DNA of 64,000 nucleotides from Parabacteroides gordonii MS-1 = DSM 23371. GTDB taxonomy: Bacteria > Bacteroidota > Bacteroidia > Bacteroidales > Tannerellaceae. Positions 10,390 through 21,261 of this stretch are shown here, in pieces. The notes below the pieces were generated by a model that saw only the letters and a program-made list of their open reading frames with translations, was not told the DNA's origin and ran no database searches. Position 1 is the stretch's first letter, and the number at the start of each line of letters is the position of its first letter. Where the stretch lies: positions 1,244,419 to 1,308,418 of the forward strand of contig NZ_KQ033919.1 of assembly GCF_000969825.1 (NCBI RefSeq). Direction: 5' to 3'. The translations under genes and the position numbers were made by a program.

Positions 10390-11718
10390 ATGGAAACATC
10401 GATACTGCCCTATTTCCTGAAGGTAAACCTGGCGTTGGCAATCCTTTATATCTGCTACCGCCTGTTATTCCGGAACGACACGTTTTTTCGGCTACGCAGG
10501 GCTGTCCTGCTTTCCGTTTACCTGATCGCATTCCTTTATCCGTTACTGGATATCAGTATCTGGCTATCCACCCGTGAAAGTGTAACGGAAATAGTGAATT
10601 ACTATTCAACGATCCTTCCCTTGAAAACGGTTGTAGCGGCCGATGATACTCCACTTTCTACCGAAGCGGATTGGCTGACAATTGCAGAGAGTTATATGTT
10701 ACTGATCTACCTGGCAGGGATAACATTATTATTCCTCCGTTGCATAATAGAATTATTCACTGTTATCCGACTCCGGCTCAGAAGCCCCAAACAACTGATA
10801 AACGGGACTACTATCTACGTATTACCCTCTCAAGAGGAACCTTACTCTTTCTTTGGCTGGATATTCGCATCACCGGAGTCACACACACCGCCGGCTTTGG
10901 AAGAAATACTGGTTCACGAAAAGACACATGTCCGCCAACTTCATTCGATAGACGTAGTACTCGGCGAGATCGTATGTATCCTGTGTTGGATCAATCCGTT
11001 TGTCTGGTTATTAAAAAAAGAGATCAGCAGCAATCATGAATACCTGGCAGACGAGCAGGTGATGCTTGCCGGATACAACAAAAAAGAATACCAGTACCAC
11101 CTGATCGGACTGGAACACCCCGAAATGGCTATAGCAAAACTATATAACAATTTCAGTGTCTTACCATTAAAAAAAAGAATTACTATGTTAAACAAGAAAA
11201 GAACCGGCAGGGTTGGAAAAGTAAAGTACCTGACTCTGCTACCGCTGGCAGCCGGCTTATTGCTGCTCAACAACATCGACGCGATGGCACGGATCGTCAG
11301 CCGGCAAACGACAGTTCCTGTACCCGCAGAAAAGACAATGATTGCACCTGCACCGGAAGCGGTTTCTGTTGAAGTTGCCACTCCGCTACCACCGGACGAT
11401 GACAAAGTATATGAGGTGGTAGATGTGATGCCAGAATTTCCCGGAGGGGAAACTGAACTTTTAAAATACATGGCCAGAAATGTCAAATACCCGGCCGAAT
11501 CCATAAAGAACAAAGAGGAAGGCAGTCTATCGCTTTCCTTCATTATCAATAAAGACGGTAGTCTATCAGATATCAAAGTAGTAAAAAGCCTGACTCCATT
11601 ATTGGATGCAGAGGCAGTACGAGTGGTTAAAAACATGCCCAAGTGGACGCCCGGTAAGGTAAAAGGCAAAGTAGTACGGGTAGCCTATACCACTCCTATC
11701 ACTTATAAATACCAGTAA
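10390..11718 (+). CDS. BlaR1/MecR1-type M56 membrane peptidase with C-terminal TonB domain
   Basis: The 442-residue product has several N-terminal membrane segments (about residues 10-25, 38-58, 103-125) and a cytoplasmic zinc peptidase motif HEKTH at residues 176-180, as in M56 peptidases. A further hydrophobic segment near 281-298 is followed by a proline-rich linker and a TonB C-terminal domain (about 345-442: VMPEFPGGETELLKYM to PITYKYQ). BlaR1 proper carries a penicillin-binding domain there; the TonB domain is a Bacteroidetes variant. It probably senses an envelope signal and inactivates the upstream repressor. The ligand is unknown. Confidence 0.82.
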   Translation: METSILPYFLKVNLALAILYICYRLLFRNDTFFRLRRAVLLSVYLIAFLYPLLDISIWLSTRESVTEIVNYYSTILPLKTVVAADDTPLSTEADWLTIAESYMLLIYLAGITLLFLRCIIELFTVIRLRLRSPKQLINGTTIYVLPSQEEPYSFFGWIFASPESHTPPALEEILVHEKTHVRQLHSIDVVLGEIVCILCWINPFVWLLKKEISSNHEYLADEQVMLAGYNKKEYQYHLIGLEHPEMAIAKLYNNFSVLPLKKRITMLNKKRTGRVGKVKYLTLLPLAAGLLLLNNIDAMARIVSRQTTVPVPAEKTMIAPAPEAVSVEVATPLPPDDDKVYEVVDVMPEFPGGETELLKYMARNVKYPAESIKNKEEGSLSLSFIINKDGSLSDIKVVKSLTPLLDAEAVRVVKNMPKWTPGKVKGKVVRVAYTTPITYKYQ

Positions 11719-11741
11719 ATCGGTAGCTTAAACATACTAAT

Positions 11742-11839
11742 TCCCTTTTTGAGACAGACACAAAAAAGGCATGAAACTTTCCCTAATGCTGGCAGGCGAT
11801 CAGAAAAGTAACATGCCCATAGCCCTTCTCAAAAAGGGA
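11742..11839. ncRNA. Nested stem-loop element between convergent blaR-like and mutL genes
   Basis: A perfect 13-bp outer stem pairs TCCCTTTTTGAGA (11742-11754) with TCTCAAAAAGGGA (11827-11839). Inside it, GGCATG-aa-ACTTT (11768-11780) pairs with AAAGT-aa-CATGCC (11805-11817), leaving a symmetric AA/AA internal loop. A T-rich run follows on the plus strand (11842-11848). It may be an elaborate terminator for the blaR-like gene or a structured RNA; the sequence does not decide. Confidence 0.45.
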
Positions 11840-11857
11840 TATCTTTTTCTCTTCCGG

Positions 11858-13744
11858 TTACTTAAACCGTTTCTCAAGTTCCTCGTCGGTCAACATCGAA
11901 ACGATTGTTTTCCCGTCAGGTGTCAGGTTTGAATCCGGGCAGGAGAAGAGAGTCGCTATCAGGTGATCCATTTCATCGGCAGACATCACTTTTCCCGGAC
12001 GGATGGCAGCCGCTTTAGCCAGAGCCAAAGCAATCGACTCACAAATCTCCTCGTGTACTTCGCAGCCCGTCTCTATGGCACGGCTGACAATATCCTTTAT
12101 CAAAACGATCTGATCTACATTTTCGAGTCCCGCAGGCAGGCCATTGATGGCATAGCTGTTATTCCCCAGGTTAGAAAGATCGAAACCGATAAAACGCATA
12201 TCCTCCAGCAATACCGGCAAGACAGCGGCCTCTGCTGCCGTAAACTCGATTATTTCCGGAAACAACACTTGCTGGGATGCTCCTTTCTGCTGACGGATAT
12301 TATTCAGGTACTGGTCGAACAGGATACGGACATGCGCCCGGTGCTGGTCGATCAACGCTAAACCCGATTTGAGGGCTGTGATAATATAACGTCCCTTATA
12401 CTGATAACAAGGTGTAGCCGTTTCTGCAAACAAAGCTTCTCCACCGACAGCCATTTTAACAGGTTCCGCCAACTCATCCTGTTCCGTGTCCAGCACTTCT
12501 CCCATCATTTCAAGGTCTTTACGCACGGCATCCCGGTCGCTCTCAAACCCCTGATAGAGTTGAGACCAATCGAACTCCGACTTCTTTGGAGAAGAAGAGG
12601 ATGGGGGAGCATACGATGATGAAGAACTCTTGAACGGGTTATAACCGGAATCGAGTTGCACGGAAGGCGCTTTGAAACCATCCGCTTCTTTTACCGGATT
12701 ATAGACCGGGATATCGATCGCGTCCTCCACATCAAAATCGATGGTAGGGATGGCACTCGACTTAGCCAGTGCCTCACGGGTTGCAGCCATCAGTATCTGC
12801 CAGATAGGTTGCTCGTTCTCAAATTTAATCTCGGTCTTGGTCGGATGGATATTTACATCGATCGTAGAAGGATCAAGCGTGAAATAGATAAAATAGTTGG
12901 GTTGTTCGCCGGGAGGGATCAACTGTTCATAAGCCTGCATGACAGCCTTATGAAAGTATGGGTGCTTCATGAAACGTCCGTTCACGAAGAAATATTGCAG
13001 GGCTCCCCGCTTCTTGGCAGAGTCGGGACGGCCTACAAAACCGGAAATGGTAACCAACGAGCTTTGTGCATCCACAGAAAGCAACTTTTGGTTCAGGCTT
13101 TTGCCATACACGTTTATAATACGCTGGCGCAAACCGGATTCCGGCAGATTAAATATCTCGGTATCATTATGATTCAGCCCTAACGCCACCTGAGGATTAA
13201 CCAATGCGATCCGTTCGAACTCATTGATTATATTACGGAACTCAGTCTCGTTCGATTTCAGGAACTTACGCCGGGCCGGCACATTAAAAAACAAATTCTT
13301 TATAGAGAAGATACTACCTTCGGTACAGGCATCGGGCTCGATATCCTGCAGGGTCGAACCTGCCATAGAAAGCTTCGTTCCCAGTTCGGAACCTTGCAGG
13401 CGGGTGCGCAACTCCACATGGGCGACAGCGGCAATCGAGGCCAGGGCTTCCCCGCGAAATCCCATTGTATGCAGGGAAAAGAGGTCTTCAGCCGAAGATA
13501 TCTTCGAAGTGGCATGCCGTTCGAACGCCATGCGGGCATCCGTTTCGGACATACCTTTCCCGTCATCGATCACCTGGATCAATGTACGTCCGGCATCCTT
13601 GATATTCACTTGTATATGACCGGCTCCCGCGTCGATCGCATTTTCAACCAGTTCCTTTACAACGGAAGCAGGCCGTTGAATGACTTCACCGGCCGCTATC
13701 TGATTGGCTATACTATCGGGGAGTAAATGAATTATATCGCTCAT
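11858..13744 (-). CDS. mutL: DNA mismatch repair protein MutL
   Basis: The 628-residue protein carries the GHKL ATPase motifs of MutL near the N-terminus (IANQIAAGEVIQRPASVVKE, ELVENAIDAGA, DDGKGM, TMGFRGEAL). A Ser/Pro-rich linker (about 355-390) leads to the C-terminal dimerisation domain. The endonuclease motif DQHAxxExxxxE is degenerate here (DQHRAHVRILFD, residues 466-477), and the CPHGRP motif is replaced by CPDSNLTPDGK. Strand nicking by this MutL is therefore doubtful. The ATG at 13744 overlaps the preceding stop in an ATGA arrangement. It is the last gene of a six-gene envelope operon. Confidence 0.93.
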   Translation of the reverse strand: MSDIIHLLPDSIANQIAAGEVIQRPASVVKELVENAIDAGAGHIQVNIKDAGRTLIQVIDDGKGMSETDARMAFERHATSKISSAEDLFSLHTMGFRGEALASIAAVAHVELRTRLQGSELGTKLSMAGSTLQDIEPDACTEGSIFSIKNLFFNVPARRKFLKSNETEFRNIINEFERIALVNPQVALGLNHNDTEIFNLPESGLRQRIINVYGKSLNQKLLSVDAQSSLVTISGFVGRPDSAKKRGALQYFFVNGRFMKHPYFHKAVMQAYEQLIPPGEQPNYFIYFTLDPSTIDVNIHPTKTEIKFENEQPIWQILMAATREALAKSSAIPTIDFDVEDAIDIPVYNPVKEADGFKAPSVQLDSGYNPFKSSSSSYAPPSSSSPKKSEFDWSQLYQGFESDRDAVRKDLEMMGEVLDTEQDELAEPVKMAVGGEALFAETATPCYQYKGRYIITALKSGLALIDQHRAHVRILFDQYLNNIRQQKGASQQVLFPEIIEFTAAEAAVLPVLLEDMRFIGFDLSNLGNNSYAINGLPAGLENVDQIVLIKDIVSRAIETGCEVHEEICESIALALAKAAAIRPGKVMSADEMDHLIATLFSCPDSNLTPDGKTIVSMLTDEELEKRFK

Positions 13745-14046
13745 GACCAAAATAAATACCAGAATAATGCACCTAATACAGCAATTGCAACGATCAGCTT
13801 AACGCTCTTATACGTACGGCTACGTGCATTGTCTCCCCTGTCCAGGCTTTTCTTCAGATGTGAAGTACCTTCGACAAAGGTTCCTTTTATCTGCGGCTTA
13901 TATTCTTCCAGTGATTCCTCCACTCCCATCTCGCGTTTTATTTTACGCACGCGTTCCTCCATAGCCTCTTTATGGGGATCCCAATAAATCGGCTTATGCT
14001 CATATTGACGGGGCTTACGCATATTATAAAATGAGAAAAGTGCCAT
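13741..14046 (-). CDS. Small conserved membrane protein of unknown function
   Basis: The 101-residue product starts MALFSFYNMRKPRQYEHKPIYWDP, is charged through its middle, and ends with one membrane segment (about residues 82-99, LIVAIAVLGALFWYLFW). This looks like a tail-anchored inner-membrane protein. It overlaps mutL by four bases (ATGA) and follows the OstA-like gene by 25 bp, so all three are probably translated from one message. I do not know a function; the neighbours hint at envelope biogenesis. Confidence 0.7.
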   Translation of the reverse strand: MALFSFYNMRKPRQYEHKPIYWDPHKEAMEERVRKIKREMGVEESLEEYKPQIKGTFVEGTSHLKKSLDRGDNARSRTYKSVKLIVAIAVLGALFWYLFWS

Positions 14047-14071
14047 AACTTAACTAATTTAATAGTGAATA

Positions 14072-15697
14072 CTATTGCTCATGCCTGAATTTACTGTTAC
14101 CTCTAACCGGCGCATCTTCCACTTTCTTCTTCACTACATTATAGATATCATCTTTATTTTTCGGACGCAGGTAGTCATACCAGTAAAAATCCTTCAGTGT
14201 TTTCTGTTCCGGCTTCAGGTCAGGTATCGGTGTAAGATTACCTAGCGGAGTAGGCCATATCTTCAACTTCTCGAGTTTATTATCCTTTACCCAGATCGTG
14301 AGGAATCCACTCTTGGTTTCATTCAGACCGATCTTGGCCCCATCACCTTCCAACGGGTAATAGATCGACTCCGCATTCCCCTCCACATCGATCTGCCGGA
14401 CAGTCTGACCTTCAAAGTAAGCTTTGAGGTCATTTCCTTTCAGTTGATTATAATAACTCGAATCGAGATGCTGCACGGCAAACGCGAATTGTATAACGTG
14501 CGCATAATCGATCGTACTGTCATTCATATAAATTTCAATCGTATCTCCGTATAACTGATACTGCTCATTCCACAAAACCGGATTATCATACATATATAAT
14601 ACGGAATCGCGGGTATTGAACTGCATCGAGTCGCAAACGCCCTGCATATCGATACGGTAGAAACGTACACCGTGAAAAGCTTTTATCTCACGGGCTGTCG
14701 AATCGAGCGTCGCCATTTCAAGCGTATCGGCATGCAGATACAAAGTATCCCCCTGCGAATATTCCATGAAACGGGCACTATCGGTAGCAAAAGCGTACTC
14801 CGTCCGTTCATTATAAAAACCGTACTGACCTTCCAGGATAACCTTCTGTGCGGTATCCCGCAGACACATATTCCCGAATGCTTCCCCGAAACCGGCATCC
14901 TGATTATATGAGATCGAATCGCCGATCAGCACTCTGTTTCCCGAATAGACTTCGGAACGATCCAGCAACAAGGATGTATTCGTTTCCGTGTTGTACCATC
15001 CACGGGAAGAATGGATTGTTCCACTATCCGAAACGATAATGGAAGGCCCCAGTATGGTCGCAATCTTCGACTCGGTATCGTAATGAAGCGTATCTGAATA
15101 CAACGTAAAATTCGGATTTTCCAGACGAACGCTATCATTGAATATAGCCAGTTTGGTTGTCGGGGAGTACTGTCCGTAAAATGACGAAAGTTGATTCAGA
15201 GAATCGACGATCAGACCGCCATCGAAGTAATATCCGATATCCGGAATACGCTCATAGTTCAGACTATCGGTAAAGAGCGTTACCTGCCCGTTCTCCATAC
15301 GAACATTTTCACGCAGATAGGCGATCTGGGTATTTCCGTCGTAAAACAGATAGTTACCATACACGAACAACGTATCCCCTTGCTCCATCCTTACATTACT
15401 GAAAGCTTCCAGCGAATTGGTCGTTTCAAAAAAGTAAGCGCTGTCGCAATACATATATGAACTGTCGTGACGAAAACATACATCGCCTTGCAGAAACTGC
15501 GCATCGGCATTCACTTCCTTATCAAAAGACAATGTATTGGCATGCTCGAGGAATACCTTTGTTTTCTTAGTTGTGACAGTATCAGCCATCAGTGTTTCTC
15601 CCTGCCTGACGGAAATAGAATCCTGCGTTTGTGCAAATACACAAACAGTCAGCAGACAGAATAGCCCTGTAAGAAAAAACTTATTTACAATTTTCAT
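14072..15697 (-). CDS. OstA/LptA-like periplasmic protein
   Basis: The 541-residue protein begins MKIVNKFFLTGLFCLLTVCVFAQ, a cleavable signal peptide. It is built of repeating beta-strand units such as YMYCDSAYFFETTNSLEAF and VTLFTDSLNYE, typical of OstA/LptA beta-jellyroll proteins that pass lipopolysaccharide across the periplasm. It is much longer than E. coli LptA, as is usual for the Bacteroidetes version. The start at 15697 overlaps the upstream surA-like stop (ATGA), which supports it over a start 12 bases earlier. The LPS export ATPase gene lptB is separate, at 28427. Confidence 0.82.
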   Translation of the reverse strand: MKIVNKFFLTGLFCLLTVCVFAQTQDSISVRQGETLMADTVTTKKTKVFLEHANTLSFDKEVNADAQFLQGDVCFRHDSSYMYCDSAYFFETTNSLEAFSNVRMEQGDTLFVYGNYLFYDGNTQIAYLRENVRMENGQVTLFTDSLNYERIPDIGYYFDGGLIVDSLNQLSSFYGQYSPTTKLAIFNDSVRLENPNFTLYSDTLHYDTESKIATILGPSIIVSDSGTIHSSRGWYNTETNTSLLLDRSEVYSGNRVLIGDSISYNQDAGFGEAFGNMCLRDTAQKVILEGQYGFYNERTEYAFATDSARFMEYSQGDTLYLHADTLEMATLDSTAREIKAFHGVRFYRIDMQGVCDSMQFNTRDSVLYMYDNPVLWNEQYQLYGDTIEIYMNDSTIDYAHVIQFAFAVQHLDSSYYNQLKGNDLKAYFEGQTVRQIDVEGNAESIYYPLEGDGAKIGLNETKSGFLTIWVKDNKLEKLKIWPTPLGNLTPIPDLKPEQKTLKDFYWYDYLRPKNKDDIYNVVKKKVEDAPVRGNSKFRHEQ

Positions 15698-17058
15698 TCT
15701 TTCACCCAACCCGGATACTTGAAATCACAGTTACGCCATCCTTCAGCAATACGGACATACGTAGTCTTTTGTTTTTTCTTGATCCAGTCATTCAATAATT
15801 CTTCTCTTTTCTGTTGTTCCACAAGATTCTTCATAGCCTGGAAGTCATCAGAAAGGTTTGCTTTATGTTGTTCGGTACGGGACTTCAACTTAACAATAGC
15901 AACTACTTCCTTCTGCTTGTCGGTAATCATGGTAAACGGTTTGGATATCTCACCTACCTGCATGTTATAAATTACCTTACCAGCTTCCTGCGGAAGTTCC
16001 TGCATTTCGAACTTAGGCGTACCAAAGTTGTTTCCTTCATGATTCTGGTTCACCATCAACCCTTTGTTATTACGGGTATCCTTGTCGTATGATACGAAGG
16101 TGGCCGCTTCCTCGAATGAAAATTTGTTTGCCTGCAGGTCGTTATATAAAGAGTCCATACGAACAGTAGCTTCAGTCAGTTCCTTTTCGGAAACTTTCGG
16201 CTTCAGCAGGATATGACGGCAATTGATACGGTTACCACGTTTTTCGATCAACTGGATGATATGATAGCCATATTCAGTCTGCACGATCTGCGATACACGT
16301 TTCGAATCAGACAGGTTGAAAGCGACATTGGCAAACTCCGGCAGCAAGTCGGTCTTACTCATGAAACCCAGTTCACCGCCTCTGGCAGCCGAACCCGGAT
16401 CTTCCGAATACAAACGGGCCAGGGTCGAAAACTCCATCTTGCCGCTATTGATCTGTTCGGTAAAATCACGCAGACGGGCTTTAATAGCATCGGTTACATC
16501 GAACGGGATCTTCGGTTCGAATGTGATGATCTGTACTTCTACCGTAGTCGGGATAGTCGGCAAACTATCTTTCGACAACTGGTTATAGAACTTACGGATC
16601 TCCGACGGTGTAAGCTTGATCTCACCGATCAGTTTCCGCTTCATTTCATCGGTCACCTGTTGTTCGCGGATCATGTCTTTACGTTCATCCTTGATCTGCG
16701 AGATTTTCTTTCCGAAATATTCTTCTACTTTTTCTCTCGATCCGATCTGGTTGATCGCCCAGTTAACCCACTGGTCTGCAGCCTGGATTATCTGTCCTTC
16801 CCCCACTTCGATACTGTCGATCTTCGCCTGGTTCAGATACAGCTTCTGTATTGCCATCTGTTCCGGAATCACACAATAGGGATCGCCATCCAGCCGCTGG
16901 CCTTCGTTTTGCATATACAAACGTTGCGTCTCTATGTCCGAACGTAAGATCGCATCATCTCCTACCACCCACACTATTTCATCAATCACATTATCCTGTG
17001 CCATTGCCGCACAAGATAAGCAGGCAAGAAAGAATACAGTTAAAATCTTTTTCATCAT
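15694..17058 (-). CDS. SurA-like periplasmic peptidyl-prolyl isomerase/chaperone
   Basis: The 454-residue protein has a signal peptide (MMKKILTVFFLACLSCAAMAQ) and the SurA architecture: an N-terminal chaperone region, a first parvulin-like domain around residues 170-275 (ending LGFMSKTDLLPEFANVAF and YGYHIIQLIEKRG), and a second around 280-390 that starts with CRHILLKPK. SurA escorts outer-membrane proteins to the BAM complex. It is the third of three consecutive isomerase-type genes, 22 bp after the lipoprotein gene and overlapping the OstA-like gene. Confidence 0.86.
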   Translation of the reverse strand: MMKKILTVFFLACLSCAAMAQDNVIDEIVWVVGDDAILRSDIETQRLYMQNEGQRLDGDPYCVIPEQMAIQKLYLNQAKIDSIEVGEGQIIQAADQWVNWAINQIGSREKVEEYFGKKISQIKDERKDMIREQQVTDEMKRKLIGEIKLTPSEIRKFYNQLSKDSLPTIPTTVEVQIITFEPKIPFDVTDAIKARLRDFTEQINSGKMEFSTLARLYSEDPGSAARGGELGFMSKTDLLPEFANVAFNLSDSKRVSQIVQTEYGYHIIQLIEKRGNRINCRHILLKPKVSEKELTEATVRMDSLYNDLQANKFSFEEAATFVSYDKDTRNNKGLMVNQNHEGNNFGTPKFEMQELPQEAGKVIYNMQVGEISKPFTMITDKQKEVVAIVKLKSRTEQHKANLSDDFQAMKNLVEQQKREELLNDWIKKKQKTTYVRIAEGWRNCDFKYPGWVKE

Positions 17059-17080
17059 ATCTACCTTTATAAGTTACAAA

Positions 17081-17935
17081 TTACGGTTCTGTATAAAATT
17101 TCACATCACCTCCTCTGACTGCATCATTATATAATTCTTCTTCAAACGTCTTCAAAAAATCTACTTTCCGCTGATTGATAAGCATTTCCATGATCTGTGG
17201 ACTGGCGTAATCATAAGGAGCGACACTTCCCACCGGCAATGACTCCTTGATATTCAGCAAATAGCAATAACTACTATCGGCTACTTCCACAAATTTGTTC
17301 GCTTTCAGATAAGCGTTCGGATCGGACACATGAACGGGGATATTATCCATCACCTCGTCGAAGTCCACCCATTTGTCGTAAAAGTAGTCATAAATAGTGG
17401 CATTTTGCACACTATACTTCTCAATTTTTTCCAAAGAGGCCTCAGAAGACGATTTGTACCACCCTTTTAGCTCCGAAAGACCGGGCGCATCCACCGGTAT
17501 CTTCAGGAAAAGACCTTTGATCAGGGCCTTATCGAGTGTAAACTTTTTCTGATTCTCTTCATAATAGTTCAGCTTATCGCTCTCGCGGATATTAGCCGAC
17601 AGTTTTTCTTTTATCAATCGTTCCTGATAACGGTAACGGATCAGCGAATGGCGGTATTCTTCCACAAGCTTGTCGACCTCTTCCTTTTCATTCCCGAGGT
17701 TCCGCTGAGCGACTTCATAAACCAGGGCATCTTTCACCCACTTCTTTACAAAGCTTTCGGCTAATAACAAACTATCCGCAGAGGACGTCCCCCGCGGAAT
17801 CAGACTAACCACTTCCGAACGTTTCAGCGTCCGGTCCTTCACTCTTACCAGCACATCCGCATCGTCTGTTTGCTGCGTCCGTTTACAAGAACACAGCAAA
17901 GATACGAATGCTATAAAAATGAAGCAATACTTCAT
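17081..17935 (-). CDS. Lipoprotein related to SurA/PpiC-type chaperones
   Basis: The 284-residue protein starts MKYCFIFIAFVSLLCSC, a lipoprotein signal with a cysteine at residue 17. The rest resembles the N-terminal chaperone region of SurA-like proteins (VLVRVKDRTLKRSEVVSLIP, then a long helical part). I do not see a well-formed parvulin catalytic domain, so it may act as a chaperone rather than an isomerase. It lies between two parvulin genes, 13 bp after one and 22 bp before the other. Confidence 0.7.
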   Translation of the reverse strand: MKYCFIFIAFVSLLCSCKRTQQTDDADVLVRVKDRTLKRSEVVSLIPRGTSSADSLLLAESFVKKWVKDALVYEVAQRNLGNEKEEVDKLVEEYRHSLIRYRYQERLIKEKLSANIRESDKLNYYEENQKKFTLDKALIKGLFLKIPVDAPGLSELKGWYKSSSEASLEKIEKYSVQNATIYDYFYDKWVDFDEVMDNIPVHVSDPNAYLKANKFVEVADSSYCYLLNIKESLPVGSVAPYDYASPQIMEMLINQRKVDFLKTFEEELYNDAVRGGDVKFYTEP

Positions 17936-17948
17936 AACCTTCTCTTTC

Positions 17949-19517
17949 TTATTTCTTTAGTTTTTTCAACAATTTCCAATTAATCGTAACAGGATACTCC
18001 TTCGCCAACTGTTTCACCCACTCTTCTTCGAGGGTGGTTTGTTCGGCGGCCGGTTTACTCCATACCTTCTGGTTGCTGATGTTGAATAACAAAATGCCGT
18101 CGCGGTATTCCTGCATCAAATGTGTGAATTCCGGGTGCTTTGTCATCAGATTTTTACGTTCGGCAGTCGTAACGATGTCGCGGATAAAGAGATCGAATAC
18201 TTCCTGCATAAAATCACCCGCATACGTTTTTGTGGAGAACGGACAACGCTGGATATAATAAGCAAACTCACTCTGCGGGAAATCCGTATCGGCCAGATGG
18301 AACAACGTTTTGTTCATATCCTTTGCCTTTTCGTAGAACTCCTTGTCAGTCGGGAAGTTATCATTACAAAGCGCGACCATTTCCTTATATGCTTCCGGAT
18401 AGAAAACATATCCGTATTCTTTCTTCAAACGTTCGTCGAAAGCCTGATAATATTCAAAATTACGTTCACCCTGTGCCATTATTTTTGACCAGGTTTTCTT
18501 TTTTTCCTCGAAAGAAGGGATACCGCTCTTTCCAAGCAGTTTGATGATATGGTAGCCGAAACGGGTCTTTATCGGCTGGGACAATTCATTGGGAGTCGTC
18601 AAGGCAAAAGCAGCCTTTTCGAATGGTTCAACCATTTCGCCAACGCCAAACCAGGGTAGTTCGCCTCCCTTTCTCGCGGATGCACCATCGGTAGAATATT
18701 CTTGTGCCAACTCACCGAAGTCTGCTCCGTTTTGTGCTTTTTTATAGACTTCTTCTGCTAAAGCCAGCGTCTCGCTATCGCTGCGTGTAACCGAATCCTG
18801 CTTAAACGGGATCAGGATATGAGCGACATGACGCATACCCGGATTCGGTTTGCGGCTAATCAGTTTTATCAGGTGGAAACCCAGGGTAGTACGTACAGGC
18901 ATCGATAATTCACCCGGCTTCATTGCATAAGCGGCATTTTCAAACGCCTTTATGGTTTGCATCGGCAACAGGCAACGGGTATATTCATAACCTATCTGTT
19001 CGGGGTCTTCCTTCGAGAGTTCGCTTCCAACGGCCGCGATATCTTCCCCGTTCTTAATACGTTCATATGCCTCCAAGGCCTTTTCATAAACGGCCACCGT
19101 ATCTTTCGAAACAGTCTGAGCCGGCAAGCGGAACAGGATATGGCTTAATTCCAGTATTTCTCCCAGACGGTCGTATTCTACACGAACAGCAGCTTCCTCA
19201 CCGTCTTTATCAGATAAATAACTTGATGTCAATTGTGCGCGGTATCCTTCCAGCTCATCAGTAAAGTCTTTTGTTTTATCAAGTCCGGCGGCTTCTGCAT
19301 CGGCCACCTTCAGTTTGAAGTTCTTATACAGTTCCACATAATTCTCCAGAGACTTACGATCAGCCAAATTCACTTCACCGTTTTTCTTAGCCATAAAGAC
19401 AAATTCCGCAAGGGGAACCTGTTTCCCGGCCACAGTCATCACTACAGAGTCAGGCAAATTACGCGCTTCTCCCGTTAAACAAGCGAATACCAAAGATAAT
19501 ACAAGTAACTTTTTCAT
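17949..19517 (-). CDS. Periplasmic peptidyl-prolyl isomerase with two parvulin domains
   Basis: The start at 19517 gives 522 residues opening with the signal peptide MKKLLVLSLVFACLTGEA. A start 18 bases earlier exists but adds nothing signal-like. Two parvulin domains are visible: one around residues 120-225 (ELSHILFRLP to LGFHLIKLISRKP), the next around 230-330 (RHVAHILIPF to FGYHIIKLLGKSG). It is the first gene of the operon that continues with a lipoprotein chaperone, the SurA-like gene, the OstA-like gene, a small membrane protein and mutL. Its likely job is folding of outer-membrane or secreted proteins. Confidence 0.85.
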   Translation of the reverse strand: MKKLLVLSLVFACLTGEARNLPDSVVMTVAGKQVPLAEFVFMAKKNGEVNLADRKSLENYVELYKNFKLKVADAEAAGLDKTKDFTDELEGYRAQLTSSYLSDKDGEEAAVRVEYDRLGEILELSHILFRLPAQTVSKDTVAVYEKALEAYERIKNGEDIAAVGSELSKEDPEQIGYEYTRCLLPMQTIKAFENAAYAMKPGELSMPVRTTLGFHLIKLISRKPNPGMRHVAHILIPFKQDSVTRSDSETLALAEEVYKKAQNGADFGELAQEYSTDGASARKGGELPWFGVGEMVEPFEKAAFALTTPNELSQPIKTRFGYHIIKLLGKSGIPSFEEKKKTWSKIMAQGERNFEYYQAFDERLKKEYGYVFYPEAYKEMVALCNDNFPTDKEFYEKAKDMNKTLFHLADTDFPQSEFAYYIQRCPFSTKTYAGDFMQEVFDLFIRDIVTTAERKNLMTKHPEFTHLMQEYRDGILLFNISNQKVWSKPAAEQTTLEEEWVKQLAKEYPVTINWKLLKKLKK

Positions 19518-19550
19518 CAAAAATCCGTTTATCATACTACGTAGACATTA

Positions 19551-19558
19551 CAAAAATA
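19551..19558 (-). promoter_or_regulatory. -7 promoter element of the isomerase/OstA/mutL operon
   Basis: On the minus strand this reads TATTTTTG, a match to TAnnTTTG, about 34 bases before the first ATG of the operon. The -33 element is not clear. It overlaps the stem of the guaB terminator. Confidence 0.4.
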
Positions 19559-19615
19559 ACACTAATCTAACGGACAACATCCTCAAAAAGTATGCCATCT
19601 GATTAAATTAGTGTT
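19558..19615 (-). terminator. Terminator hairpin downstream of guaB
   Basis: Arms AACACTAATCTAA (19558-19570) and TTAAATTAGTGTT (19603-19615) pair at 12 of 13 positions around a 32-base loop. A U-rich run (TTATTTTTG on the minus strand) follows. It lies 30 bases after the guaB stop. Confidence 0.5.
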
Positions 19616-19644
19616 TTTTATATAACGGTGATTACCCGCATTTA

Positions 19645-21132
<1,488 letters not shown>

Positions 21133-21149
21133 TTAAAAATTATTGCGCG

Positions 21150-21181
21150 CAAATATACGGTTTTTCCTGATATTATGCAAC
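21150..21181 (-). promoter_or_regulatory. guaB promoter
   Basis: The minus strand carries GTTG (21181-21178) as -33 and TATATTTG (21157-21150) as -7, separated by exactly 20 bases. The predicted transcription start is about 22 bases before the guaB ATG. Confidence 0.65.
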
Positions 21182-21191
21182 GATAAAAAAC

Positions 21192-21237
21192 AAAAATGGC
21201 TTCCTTCCTGTTTGTTTCCGGGAAGGGAGCCATTTTT
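21192..21237 (-). terminator. recQ terminator
   Basis: A hairpin with 17-base arms (21192-21208 and 21221-21237) has one mismatch and a 12-base loop. The left arm runs into T-rich sequence on the minus strand. It begins 25 bases after the recQ stop and is nearly symmetric, so it may work in both directions. Confidence 0.75.
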
Positions 21238-21261
21238 ATTCAGGCGAAGACAGCGAATGTA

